A stretch of 64,000 nt of DNA from NCBI GenBank assembly GCA_025201345.1, contig JAIXMG010000008.1, positions 1,178,001 to 1,242,000 of the forward strand, in the 5' to 3' direction. How positions within the stretch are numbered: position 1 is the stretch's first letter; each line of letters begins with the position of its first letter. This DNA is from Thamnidium elegans. Its lineage: Eukaryota > Mucoromycota > Mucoromycetes > Mucorales > Mucoraceae. Both the position numbers and the translations under genes were made by a program. The notes under the pieces were generated by a model. The model worked only from the letters and a program-made list of their open reading frames with translations. It was not told the origin of the DNA and ran no database searches. This document shows positions 23,005 to 34,229 of this stretch, one piece after another.

Positions 23005-23896
23005 TAGTCGTTCCAACGCTAAAGGGCGGTTTTATTTGCATGGGGTATTTGCATGGCGCCACATACACAGTCAAATAGAAAGATGACATTTCATTTCTTC
23101 TTTTTTCGCCCTTAACATTCTAATTATCAACATTGGTAGTATGATGGCCTGCTTCCGTGCCGCAGAACTCAATGGGGCCCTCCATTGAGTATGGTCTGCT
23201 TTTGTGCCGCTCGAGTTTAGTCAACCTGATGATTAGTAAGGTCTGCTTCCGTGCCAGCTTGCTAGAGAATGCAGAAATATTCCCTTTTATTTTTAAAAAT
23301 GTATCATTTACAACAACAGATAACTAAAACAATAAGGTTTTTTTCACGGCCTAGTAATCTCAGCTCATGTAGATTTCTGTTCCATAAAAATTCTTATCTT
23401 TATCATACTAAGATTTTGTTTTTGCCTACCATAACGGAAAAATTCAAACGAATCAATGTAATAATGTTTAACACAATTTCTACGGATATTACTGATGTAT
23501 TTCGAGTAGGAGATCATTAGCAACACACTGAAGAACCTTTATGAAGTAATTGAAAATGGAGATGACCCGGAGGGTTTAACCTCATATATAAGAACTCCAT
23601 GTACAAGTCCAGTGCACACAAAAATCTCTCAATAAATGTTTTGAATTAAATAAATATCATAAAACCCAATGCAATTGCACCTGTTTTTTTCTGAGAGGTT
23701 TTCTTCAAAATCTAGTGAATCAGTGAGACTTATCAATGTTGTATACCCAAATTCTAGTTTAACTCTTTCCTTTCAGATTGAATGCTTAAAAGTGGGTTTA
23801 CCGACCTTGATATAATTGGCTTTTAAATTTTTGTAAACGAAAAATATTTGACATTAAGCGATAAATAAAAACCGCCCTTTCACGTTGGAACAACTG
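23005..23896. mobile_element. Non-autonomous Tc1/mariner-like element (892 bp)
   Basis: About 33-bp terminal inverted repeats. The left end has TAGTCGTTCCAACG then AAAGGGCGGTTTTATTT (23005-23037). The right end, read on minus from 23896, has CAGTTGTTCCAACG then AAAGGGCGGTTTTTATTT. They differ at four bases and one indel. A TA dinucleotide flanks each end (23003-23004, 23897-23898), the expected target duplication. The inside has no transposase; the longest frame (23269-23520, 83 codons) resembles nothing I know. It was presumably mobilised in trans by a Tc1/mariner transposase. The dead transposase at 16252 is of that superfamily, but I cannot show that it matches these ends. Confidence 0.8.
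23146..23255 (+). repeat. Three 16-bp repeats spaced exactly 47 bp, with a hairpin
   Basis: GGYCTGCTTYYGTGCC occurs at 23146-23161, 23193-23208 and 23240-23255, each starting 47 bp after the last, with unrelated 31-bp spacers. The first spacer contains a perfect 9-bp inverted repeat ACTCAATGG..CCATTGAGT around GGCCCT. The block is subterminal in the mobile element, a place where transposases of this group often have extra binding sites. There are only three units and no cas genes, so this is not a CRISPR array. Confidence 0.75.
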
Positions 23897-24412
23897 TATC
23901 TACAGGTGCTTTAGATACAACTGCCAAGATAATTTTGGCAGCGTGATTTTTTTTTTGTCAATACATTATGTGAGTGCACAATACTTTCAATCAATACAAA
24001 ACTACCGTTCATAGTAACGACGTCAGAAGTTTCCATAGAAACAGGATTTTTTTTTCATAAAATAGGTTTCGATTTATTTAGATGCAACCACTCATGGAGC
24101 AAGCTTGTTCTATCGTATGATATTAAATCGATTGCAAATTTCCGCATTCAATTGGACACTTAGACCTAGTAATTAAACTCGCCTAATCATAAGACTTGGA
24201 GTATATACGTGAAAAAATACCTATTAAGTGGGTGTACGAAGCATCTTTACAAGTATAAAAAGTATAAACAAGTAATTCATTGCGGTCTTCTAATATCAAT
24301 GCTTGCATCATAACCAATTGATATCCCCAACACTTTTCTTTCATAAAATCTTGAATTTCCAGTCGTTGGTGTCACATACTTTTTTTCTTTTTTTTTCTTC
24401 CTTTATATATTA
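23897..24412. other. Intergenic stretch
   Basis: AT-rich with no gene seen. The last 60 bp are a pyrimidine-rich leader before the ATG at 24413. Confidence 0.5.
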
Positions 24413-25724
24413 ATGAACGAGACGAATAAAGAAGAAGCATTGCGTTGTCTCAAGATAGCAAAGAATCAATATGGTTCCAAGAACTACGAAGCAGCAGTAC
24501 GTTTAACAAAGAAATCTTTAGCACTATTTGAAACAGAAGAAGCAAAAGAGTTTTTAACTAGAGCGGAGGAGAAGGCAGCAAATGGTGATTCTACGGGATC
24601 ATCCAGTAGTATTCCCCAAGTACAAAAAGAAGAAAAACCAACTACTAGAGAAAAGCCTTCTGCCAGTGAACAGTCAAAAGAAGTAAGAGAAATATTGGCG
24701 TGTGGTACTGACTACTATAAGGTCCTGAAGGTCACGAAAAACTGTACTGAAGTTGAAATGAAAAAGTCGTACAGAAAGGTAAAGAGATGATGACAAGAAT
24801 GAAGAGGAGTGTTACTAAATACTTTTTTTTTTTTTTTAAAAAAAAAAGCTTGCACTTAAATTTCACCCAGATAAAAACAAGACATCTGGAGCTGATGAAG
24901 CGTTTAAGTGTAAGTAAAGACAAAGAAAATTAACTGTAGAATGATAAACTAACAAATAAAAAAAAATAGTGATTTCAAAGGCGTTTACTATATTGTCAGA
25001 TCCTCAAAAGAGAGCAATTCACGACGCTGGAGGATCAGACCCCGAACAACGCGGTGGAGGAGGACATCCAGGATTCTCTGGATTTAGAGCACAAAACTTT
25101 GGAGCATCACCATTCGGAGAAGAAATATCGCCTGAGGATTTATTCAATATGTTTTTCGGAGGAGGACAAGGAGTGAATATGGCAAATATGAGACAAGGTC
25201 AAACTTTTAGCTTTGGTGGAAATGGATTTAGTAGTGCAACATTTGTTGGGCCCGGTTTCCGTACTAGATCATTTGGACAACAACAACAACAAGCTCAACC
25301 ACAACCTGAAAAGACAATATGGACAATTTTACTACAAATCTTACCATTGATTTTATTATTTGGGTATACATTATTCTCTGGATTATTAACTGATGAAACA
25401 CCCATATTTTCATTTCAATCGACATCTGTTTACTCTCAACCAAGAATGACCAAATCTCATAGTGTACCCTATTATGTTGATCCAAATGCTTTTTCACCTT
25501 ATTTATCGAACAATTATAAATTATCAAAAGTAGAGCAACAGGTAGAGGTTGATTGGGTTCGTTCATTACAACAGTCATGCTTACACGAGCGCAAAGAACA
25601 ACAAACAAAATTAAATAATGCTCGTGGTGCATTTGGGTTTGTTGGACGTAATGAAAAACAATATCAAGAAGCATTAAATATGGAATTAAAGAGCTGTGAT
25701 GAATTAAAGAAGTTTGGATATTAA
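24413..25724 (+). CDS. ER membrane J-domain protein (DNAJB12/B14-like)
   Basis: Three exons (24413-24778, 24849-24909, 24970-25724) encode 393 residues; phases close. The N-terminus (EEALRCLKIAKNQYGSKNYE) is the TPR-like helical start typical of DNAJB12/14. The J domain spans about 107-170: YYKVLKVTKNCTEVEMKKSY, the catalytic loop FHPDKNK with an intact HPD, and ISKAFTILSDPQKRA. A Gly/Phe-rich linker follows, then one transmembrane helix (ILLQILPLILLFGYTLFSGLL) and a C-terminal DUF1977-like domain. The layout places the J domain in the cytosol on the ER membrane, where it would recruit Hsp70 for degradation or folding of membrane proteins; yeast Hlj1 is the nearest role. Intron 1 ends in a T-run/A-run palindrome touching its AG. 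Confidence 0.92.
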
Positions 25725-25796
25725 TAACAATAGTAATAATAAAAAAGGATTTTAATAAAATCAAATCAACGCCCAACTTTTCTCTACATCTAGTAT

Positions 25797-26883
25797 CTAA
25801 ATCCGGATAACGAACGACAACATAAGAGATGATGAAATTACAGAATATTTTTTGTATCCAATACAATGGACAGTTTTTTGTAGCTCTTCCTCTTCTTGTT
25901 CTTTATGTTCGAAATCATCTGTACCAGTAGTAGTTTGATTTTGATGTGACTGTAGTAAGTTTTGCCAAACAACTGAATTTGATAACAAGGATTTATCATT
26001 TAGTTTAGTAGCCCAAATAGGATCATAAAGCATTGAATTGGTTATTATTTGATCTGTTGTCATTGTCATTGTATGACTTAATACGATAAACATTAAAGCC
26101 GGTGCTAATAGAGAATATTTATGAATAAGATCTGTTTCTTCTGACTATACATGATTGCTATTCTTTTCAAAGATATTAAACATATCCCACTTTAGTATAG
26201 AAGCATGTGCCGAGTAAATGTTGTGATTTAACATAGTATTATTTGTTGGATACAAAAATTTCAATTATTACTAACACTATTTATCACTGTTGGAATATCT
26301 GGTGGTGTAGTAGACGCTATATTCAAGGTTACATTACTCTTATGTGTTGGCTCAATTCCTTCTTTACAAAAAAAAAAACAAGATTTAAACGAAGTTTATC
26401 ATTTTCTGCTTGTAATTTATCCATCATTCCTCGAACCCTGTTTTAGTTGACGATTTTCTGCTTTAAATTGTTCTAATCCAGCTTCCAAAGTTGACATACA
26501 CTCTACAGTGCTAGTGCTATTAGTAACAAGATGATATATGCGCATTATTTATTTATTATACCTTTTCTTCTGTTTCGAAAATTTCGGGCAGATATCTTAT
26601 TTCTTAACTGTCTTCGTTCTTTTGAAAGTATAGGTTTTAATTAAGCATCAGTTGATTATTTATCCTCTACAGAAGAGGAACTAGTCAAATTAGCGCTACT
26701 TGTAGTTTAAGGTGAAGTTTGCTGAGGTAGTGCTTATGGAGTAATTAAACTAGTATTGACATCTTGAGTTAATAAATAGCTTAGCAATTCAGGTGAAATA
26801 GGCTTGTTTGTTTCTTCTATTGTTTCAGGTTTTAAGATCCAATCCAAGATTGGAGCATTACTACAGTTGTCGTTATTATTCAT
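25797..26883 (-). pseudogene. Decayed bZIP transcription factor gene
   Basis: From an ATG at 26883 one frame runs through an N-terminal region (NNNDNCSNAPILDWILKPET) and a bZIP basic region (SKERRQLRNKISARNFRNRR). A plausible intron leads into a leucine-zipper start (ECMSTLEAGLEQFKAENRQL). The frame holds four TAA (26734-26736, 26707-26709, 26656-26658, 26641-26643). After the zipper start there is a 1-nt frame break near 26425 (the zipper continues as MMDKLQAENDKLRLNL), and a TAG at 26145-26147 interrupts the C-terminal part (LLAPALMFIVLSHTMTMTTD, WATKLNDKSLL). The basic region has the NxxxARNFRxRR form of one fungal bZIP group, so the parent would be a nuclear DNA-binding regulator. This copy cannot make a full protein. 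All five nonsense codons could be CAR (Gln) changed to TAR. Confidence 0.85.
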
Positions 26884-27115
26884 TTCGTTACAAGGGGTAT
26901 TCTATTCCGCACTATATCTTTTTCGCTCCTGGCTACCTGAAAAAACACACGCTTTAAAGCGGTGGTGCGCCAAGTTATACTTCACCGCCTGTGCGGTAAA
27001 CTAGAAATATTAAAACTAATTATTTTACCCTCTCAGTAAAATTTATAGCATAAATATTATAAACACAAAATAAATAAGCATAAAAAAACGAGCTACTTTA
27101 TTAATTGTAATGCAT

Positions 27116-28447
27116 TTATTGGCTACAGACGCCAACCTTGTTAGAGTTGTTAAGGAAGGTACAAATATTCTTGGGTGTTTTGGCAGCCTTTTTGATAGTG
27201 ATGCCAGAAACAGAGAAACCACTACAGGGACTACCAGAAGAACAGTTGATGTTAACAATAGGCTTACCAGCATTTGATGCAGATCTATATTAAGTTTATT
27301 AGTATAACATTAGATGTAGTGAAAAAAAAAAAATCTCTTACCCAGAAATTCTGCTAATAGTAACATCACTAATAGATAATGATTTACCATCAGACTTTTG
27401 ACAGTAAGACATTTGGTTCTTATCACAATAATGTGTAGTAACAATAATTGGGTTATCAGTGTTGATAAGCTGAACGTTATCAAACTTGACCTTGGTTACA
27501 GCACCCTTTCCTCCACTCCAAGTCTTGATTCTAAAATATGTATGGTTGTGTTAATACGTAACAGATAAAGGTACATATATATACTTGAAGTGTTTACCTC
27601 AAACCGTTTTGACAATTAGTACAAACACTGTCGATGACATTGACACCGGTAACAAATTCAGTAGCACCACCCTTACCTAAACTTCCAACACTAAAATTAT
27701 ATAAAATGTGAGAACTATGAACTAAATAGTGAATACAATATACAGAAAAGAAAGGTACCTGAAACCATGACCGCCAGTACAGTGAACGTTGGAAATAGTG
27801 ACATTAGAAACACCACCGTTGATAGCAGTACAATCGTCACCAACGAAGAGGTTAGAATCCTTGAAGATAATGTTCTTGGAAGAAGAAATATCCAAAGCAT
27901 CGGTATTCTTGGGTAAGTTACTGTTGGCGGAAACAGTTTTCAAGAAAACGTTGTGGAGAACGACGTTGTTAGAATTAGTCATACCCATATGAGCTCTAGG
28001 AGAATTGAGGATATTGAAATTACCAAAATCAGAGTTGGTAGCGCCAATACGAAGAACGGTAGGAGCAGTAGTATCTTTGATATCCCACCATGTTTGACCG
28101 TTACCATTGATAGTTCCACCACCAGTGAAGTTAATGTGATCACCCTTAATAGAGATATAAGCGTTACCACCCTTGAAGCTCTTGTTAAAAGCGGGCAAGA
28201 CAATTTGACCATTGAAGTTGACAGTGACACTCTTCAAACCTTCAATCTTGAGAACACTCTTCATATAGTAAGTGTTACCCTTGGGGAAGGAGACAGTACC
28301 GCCATTCTTACAATCATTGAACGCTTTTGCGATTGTAATTGAATCATCAGAGCTACTTTGAGCAACAACACAAGTAGCTGCATCTACAGAAGAGGCTAAA
28401 ATAATTGATGCAATTAAGGAAAGACCAAAGGAGAGGAATTGGACCAT
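27116..28447 (-). CDS. Secreted GH28 polygalacturonase (exo-type by resemblance)
   Basis: Four exons (28447-27759, 27690-27598, 27530-27342, 27284-27116) encode 379 residues with phases closing. Signal peptide: [21 protein letters not shown]. The right-handed parallel beta-helix carries all GH28 active-site motifs: [12 protein letters not shown] (NTD), FVGDDCTAI (DD), [15 protein letters not shown] (GHG) and RIKTW (RIK). The enzyme hydrolyses alpha-1,4-galacturonan of plant pectin outside the cell. The exo assignment is weak and rests on the overall loop pattern; an endo-acting enzyme is possible. Several N-glycosylation sites (NKS, NFT, NVT) and paired Cys near the C-terminus fit a secreted protein. 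TATAAAAT (minus) at 28516-28523 is about 70 bp before the ATG. Confidence 0.93.
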
Positions 28448-30235
28448 TGTAAGGTATATTTAGTATGAATAAGATTGTTAACGAACTTTTTACTTTTGGC
28501 ATAAAGATTTCATCTATTTTATACTTTTTTTGAAGTCGATTTTGTATTCCCAGTCGGGATTATCATCTGTCTCTCATCAATACATTATATTTGAGTGTTA
28601 CATTATTTCATAAATCTGGGTTCATGAAAGGTGCAAGAGAAAGATGTTTTTAATATATTTTTATTGTATCACAAACTACTTAATAAATGAGAATATTCCC
28701 CCTTAAGGCCATTTATTTTCTTTTGTGTTAGAAGAGTTAATTACTACCAAGGCCTTTTTTTATTAGGTCATGGTATATGCTTATTGTCTTTGTACAGAAA
28801 ACAAAACATTTCCCTATGATAACAAAGATAAAAAATGTTGATGGCATTACATAATCATTGTAAAAGTGACAGATGTACTACAACGATAAGAGATTCATAT
28901 ATTTAATAATTTAATATGCACGGGAAATAACCTCGTTAGATAACTCTGCATGACAGTGCCGAGTACTTTACCACTGATATTAGCACATCCAATACATATT
29001 TGAGTTCTAGAATACCGTTCCGAGGAATATTGACCAAATTGTCAATTTTATTTAGAAGTGCGCACATGTATGCTTCGCGGCATTTGTTTATTCATGTAGA
29101 AACTCCCAAGACGAGATTATGTTCAGATTGATAAAACACTTTAATAAAATAAAGGATACTATTGTATTATAAAAGTAGGGGATATGGGAGATGATTCCAT
29201 TTTATATAATTACGTTTGATAAACTTATAAGGTGTATACAGGTTTTCGCGTTTAAATATAACTATGCATACAAGATATAAAAGTTTACTTCGGGGCACAA
29301 ATAAATGGGCTAAAACTTTATTGAAACGATGGAAAGTTTGCAGTAGCCCGAAATAAATTAAATTATCCTAATTTGCATTTTTTTTTTTTTTTTGAAAGAC
29401 CCGACTAGTTAATATTACTCGGCGAATTGCAACTTTGCTTAAAGAGCGTCAATGTGTTTAATATCAATCTCTAGATTTTATCAATCGCATACTGTTACTA
29501 ACATTGCTTCTAACACATAAAAAGCAATGCCCATATATATGTTAAAATGTTGCAACAGCTGACTGTCTTTGCTAGAGCAGAATGATATAAAATATCTATT
29601 TTTATATAATATCTCGTATTTTAAGACGACATCATTATTTTTGGAAGGATTCTTCTAGAAACATTTCAGGAAATGACGTTTTGGTTAAAATGATAACATT
29701 GAATGAAATACATTACTTACTATAGACAGTAAAAGTATAAATATTATGAGAAACAAAAGAGCGTCATAACGATTTGGACAGGGTAATTAAAGAATTTTCT
29801 AGATTCTTGAAGTTTTAACTTCTTCAGAATATATGAATTTTTTTTTTAGGAACTACAGAGTTAAATGAAAGTAGTATATGTGAATTATTTTTGTAGTCGT
29901 CTATAATCATGTTAAACTAACATCCCCTGACACTTTCGATAATACTATCTCGATATTTTAGTAAATTTATCAAGAAAAAAAAACGCGGAAAAATGTCACA
30001 TAGGTGCATAGCTCTTCATTCCTTTCAGTTTCACCTATAAATATTATGTATGCATGTAGTAAAAATAAAGGCAGTACTTCAGGGTGTATTTAAAATAATC
30101 GCTATATAATCGATGATTTAATATATTTCATAAATAAAAAAAAAGGAGGCGAAGGGTCTGTTTGTGTGGGGTAATAAAAATGTATATAGTAAATGTCAAA
30201 ATAAGATTTTGTATAATTAAATTATGCCCTGTTTT
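28448..30235. other. Intergenic stretch
   Basis: About 1.8 kb, AT-rich. The left 100 bp are the promoter of the pectinase gene. I see no gene, RNA or clear repeat in the remainder. Confidence 0.5.
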
Positions 30236-32101
30236 TTAAGAAAATGTCTTGGATTGTACTTGAATAGGTGTTTTTAATTTAAAAGGATGAGCTTCCGTGT
30301 TAAAAATATACTCGTCAAGTGAAATATGATCAGGGTCCGTAAAAATCAAATAGAGATACTTCAAGGTTTCAGCAAAAAAGTAACTAATGTTATATAATTT
30401 TTTTAGTACGTAATTAATTGTAATATAATGGTCTAACCTTTCTTCAAAATTCAAAGGCTTGACATCGTTGATATTAGTAACATCAGCAATACGCGTATAT
30501 CCAGATGGAGTTTTGCAATGCTTTTCGATAGCTTCAAAAATTTTCCAAGCTTTATCCTATTGCATTTTTTATAATTGGTTAGAATACAAATAAATTGCCT
30601 TTTTTATTTATTCATTATTATTACCTGATACGTTTTATCGCCCGTGATGCGATAGAAATAAAATAAACTTTCGATAGTTTCTGTCCGGGGAATACTTCAG
30701 TTGGTACATAAACATCATAAAGCAAAAATATTTTATTACCTGGTCTTAAATCATAACCGGAATCTTGTGTGACAAATCCGCTCTTAAGCATCACTTTTTG
30801 CATTAGTTCGGGGTAGGTCGTTATATCCTGTTCTTTATCAATCCAACTCCAGGTTTCAGGGGCTAATCCAGTAGGTGTATCCCAAACATCATAGCAGGAA
30901 TTCATAAGATCCCGAGCAAACATTTCTATAGTTTCGTCTTTTAAGTATCGTGCACCAAGTAATAAATTACCAGGCATAAAGCAAACTAATTCCCCAGATT
31001 GTAACAGTTTGAAATGATCCTGGAACTCTGCTAGATACACCTTGCCATTATGAGTTTCGGAGCGAAGGTAACGTCGCATACTTCCAACGGCAGTATTCCA
31101 CATATCCAACTGAAGCTCTTCTTTTCCTTCCATCAATATATGGGTTTTTAAAAGGTACTCATAATAGCTATCGGCACCACCAGAAATAGTATGATACATA
31201 TTATTAGGTGTAAAAGTATCCAAGTTCCAGGTCATTGGATATAAACCAGGAATTTTTGTAGGAACCTCTGAGAGTTGAGCAATGATATTGTTACCAGCAA
31301 TTTCATATTGATCATCTCCAGTAAGTTGAGTCAAGTGGACAAGTTCTAATTGAAGAGAGCCAAATTCGGCCAAAATAATATTATTTGTTTCGACAGGTTT
31401 TCCACTATAAAATATTAAAGGTTAATGTAATCTACCAGTATGTTAAATATATGTACTTGCGTCTTAACATCAACAAATGCAGCAGGCAGACGTTTTGGCG
31501 TATTAAACGCTGGCATAATGACATTATCGGCCAACTCTATTGCTTTTTTGAGTAAAAATTCATCCCCTTTTAAATCATAGGCAGATAGAAGGCCACCCAA
31601 GTAACGAATATTTGTCTCAAAGGTCTTGGAAGGGTCTTTGCTTTTATTCCAATCAACCCCCTTTATATGTTCGCATGCGCGTAAGTAATCCTCTTCTAGG
31701 TCCATAATAATTATGGTATCAAGAGCATCGAAAATAGAAGCTATTGATTTGTTAGTACTACTTTATATATGTGTCAATGCTTTAAGATAGTTTTTTTTTT
31801 TTTTTTTTTACCTCCCCATCCGTTTCTATAGAGTTTTGAAGATGCGTAAATAAAAAAAGTAACCATATATAAGAAGTCTTTGTTTTAATTACCTAGAATC
31901 AGTTGTACCGTTTGTCAATGGCTGTAATTCGTCATGGCCGTAGGCATAGTCGGAATACCCTTTCCAAGCGTGTTTAAAGGCGGATTTAATTATTTCTGCT
32001 CGATCATCTATCCCATTATCTTCTAATCCAGAAGGTGCGGCTAATACAGTCAGACAAAAAGTTGCGATAGAAGCTAATCCAAGAGAATTTGAGTATTTCA
32101 T
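30236..32101 (-). CDS. GH47 class I alpha-1,2-mannosidase
   Basis: Seven exons (32101-31893, 31825-31812, 31740-31461, 31404-30740, 30680-30625, 30556-30438, 30383-30236) give 496 residues with all phases closing. Signal peptide: LGLASIATFCLTVLAAPSG. Family landmarks: AFKHAWKGYSDYAYGHDEL, NGWGASIFDALDTIIIMDL, FETNIRYLGGLLSAYDL, EFGSLQLELVHLTQLTGD, the catalytic-region ISGGADSYYEYLLK, LAPETW, LRPETIESLFYFYRITGD, and the Ca-binding Thr in FNTEAHPFK. The enzyme trims alpha-1,2 mannose from N-glycans; with a cleavable signal it could act in the ER/Golgi lumen or outside the cell. Exon 2 is only 14 nt. The exon 3/4 join requires a GC donor (AC|GCAAGT), which gives VDVKTGKPV as in the family; the nearby GT donor breaks the frame. 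Confidence 0.93.
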
Positions 32102-32373
32102 TTAAAATTAACAAGTAAAAGAAATGCAAAGAATAAGACAAGGTCTCTTATATGTGTATATTATGCATAGCTTGTTCGGAACGTTTTTTTCTCTCTTTCT
32201 CTCTTTATGCTTAGGTAAACAAAGAAATTTCCAGTCCCAACAATGTTATCCATATTGGGTTTACTTGCTTTCAAAAGTCTCAAGATTCTTCACTGGTAGT
32301 TTTTGTAATAGATTTATTTACACATGAATAACATTGTTAATTTTTATTATTATACTACAGAATGATAATTGAA

Positions 32374-33495
32374 TTAATTTAATGGATCTCCCCATTGATT
32401 CTTTCTTGAAGCACTCTTTTGCATTGTTTCTTCTCTTGTACGTGGTAATTCCTCGACATTATCATAACTAAATTCTGCACCCTCACGAAGTCTCTGTGCT
32501 CTAGCAGCCTTAGATTTAGCAATTTCAACTACATCATCAGGGTTCTGTTGAGCCTCCATTCTAATCTTGGACCAGGTATTGTTTGGTAAACTCTCAGATC
32601 TGACTTTATCCCAAGCACTACGTTGTTGTTGCTGTTGCTGATTAATACTACGTGTAGTAGCTGCCTCTTTACGAGAAAGAGGATCGGATTCATCTGTCAT
32701 ATCAACTTCTCTGCTACTACTTAAACTTGATGGTCCTCTTCTGTTATTCCAAGCTATTTTTGAAGAAGGATCGAGTTTAATATACTGGTGTACTCTACAT
32801 AATGTGCATGTATACTTTACCACTGTTGCCGCCACCTTGTTGATATTCAGCATTATCAGGAGAAAATTCATCCATTTGGCTTTGAGATTCGTGAATTTCC
32901 TGAGGGGTCATTTGGTGAGGCTTAAAGGTAGGTTGGGCTCCTCTACTGCTAGATCCCTCGATACCAGCTTGCTTCCCCTTCATAATTTCCGCTCTATATC
33001 CTTTACAATTAATCTTTTCGTATTAAAATTCCCGTTGTTACGTATATACTTACTGAACTTCTCGAACTACATTAATAATACGTTGAGGGTTAGGCAAGCT
33101 ATTAATGGTTTTCACGCCTGCTAAAGCACCAGATATAACACCCATTTGTGTGCCCATAAGGAACCCACCACCAGTTACTGCAAGTAACTGAATAGGATTA
33201 TTAAATTTCTTTCTTTTGGCTAAATAAGAAATACAATTAAATGGCTGTATATACTCGATAAAAAAGATATATACCTAAAAGAAAAGCAGTAGTGGCACCA
33301 ACTATACCACCAGTATAAGCTACAGTACAATGTTAATAAAAAAAAGCGCGAGTGGTTCTTATTTTCATTCGTCTTACAATGACTTTGGAGTTGGTCTCTG
33401 GCTTTGTCAATAGCTTTTATTTCTTGCTCTGTGAGCTCATGCTCTTTTACTTTGTCACGTACACGTGCATAAACATCATCGTTAATGGCAGACAT
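32374..33495 (-). CDS. Small membrane protein with two hydrophobic segments
   Basis: Exons 33495-33378, 33319-33275, 33219-33054, 32993-about 32821 or 32836, and about 32792-32374 give about 301-306 residues. The N-terminus is helical and charged (ARVRDKVKEHELTEQEIKAI). It is followed by two Gly/Ala-rich hydrophobic stretches (YTGGIVGATTAFLL; LLAVTGGGFLMGTQMGVISG) and a long disordered, Gln/Ser-rich, basic/acidic tail with Trp-containing repeats (SAWDKVRSE, NTWSKIRME). I do not recognise the family; an OCIA-like mitochondrial protein is a loose guess. The last junction is unresolved: frame-correct options are a 28-nt intron (GTAAAG..TAGAG) or a 43-nt one (GTGGCG..TAGAG). A frameshift is the other explanation. 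Confidence 0.6.
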
Positions 33496-34229
33496 ATTGT
33501 TTTTTTCCAGCGTTAAAAGAGGTTATTATTAATGGAATTATTTCGTTAATTTATGCCCCAGCTCAACTGTGACGTTTTTATACACCCCATATACAAGAGT
33601 GTGCTTTTTATTAAAAAACTGCTGAGATAAATTAAATAAAAAGTGTCTTTTTAATCGGCCTATTTGCACTTTCCGCTTAAACCCAGAATAAACTACAGAA
33701 ATAATTATATCAATAATATTAAGTATTCATCAATATAAATATCTATATAAATATAACTAATATAATAAACTATCTACCGTTATCTCTTCAAAAAGTATGT
33801 TTTCTTTAATAATTTTCCTAAATGGTTTTTAGTGTGGAATAAAAAACAGTAAAAAACAATTCACAGGATATGAAGGGAAAAGCAGTAGCCAGGACATTTT
33901 TGCATTACACGACAGTGCAAAAAGGGACTGTATATAAGTACAAGAGCTATATGAGTATAAAATTCTTACTGGTGGTATTAAGGAAGAAGAATCAAGAGCC
34001 ACCGAGAAGTTTCACGATTAAGATACGTCTCACTGCAATATCAATCAATCGAAGTATTTTTCACCATCAGCTAACTATCTAATATTGTTATGAGTTAAGA
34101 AAAATTAAACTTTAGAATATAAATATTGGCAGAATTATTTCTCTGCATACTCATCCACCGCCTGTGACTAGAAATCTTTCCCTCCTTATTTGTTTTGGTA
34201 CAAGTTGTAAATATGTACTTAAATAAAAA
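33496..34229. other. Intergenic stretch
   Basis: I see no gene. A short sequence at 34156-34175 (CACCGCCTGTG then ACTAGAAAT) recurs at 26983-27008 with six extra bases. Confidence 0.4.

Noticed and set aside
23146..23255. CRISPR-like repeat-spacer pattern
   Set aside because: Only three short repeats, eukaryotic context, no cas genes, and the block lies inside a mariner-like element.
25264..25866. Minus-strand 200-codon frame across the DnaJ gene
   Set aside because: It has no family features and lies opposite the well-supported DnaJ exon 3.
26641..26736. Alternative genetic code with TAA as Gln
   Set aside because: The many intact genes here end at TAA or TAG and contain none in frame; the bZIP copy also has a frameshift, so decay explains it.
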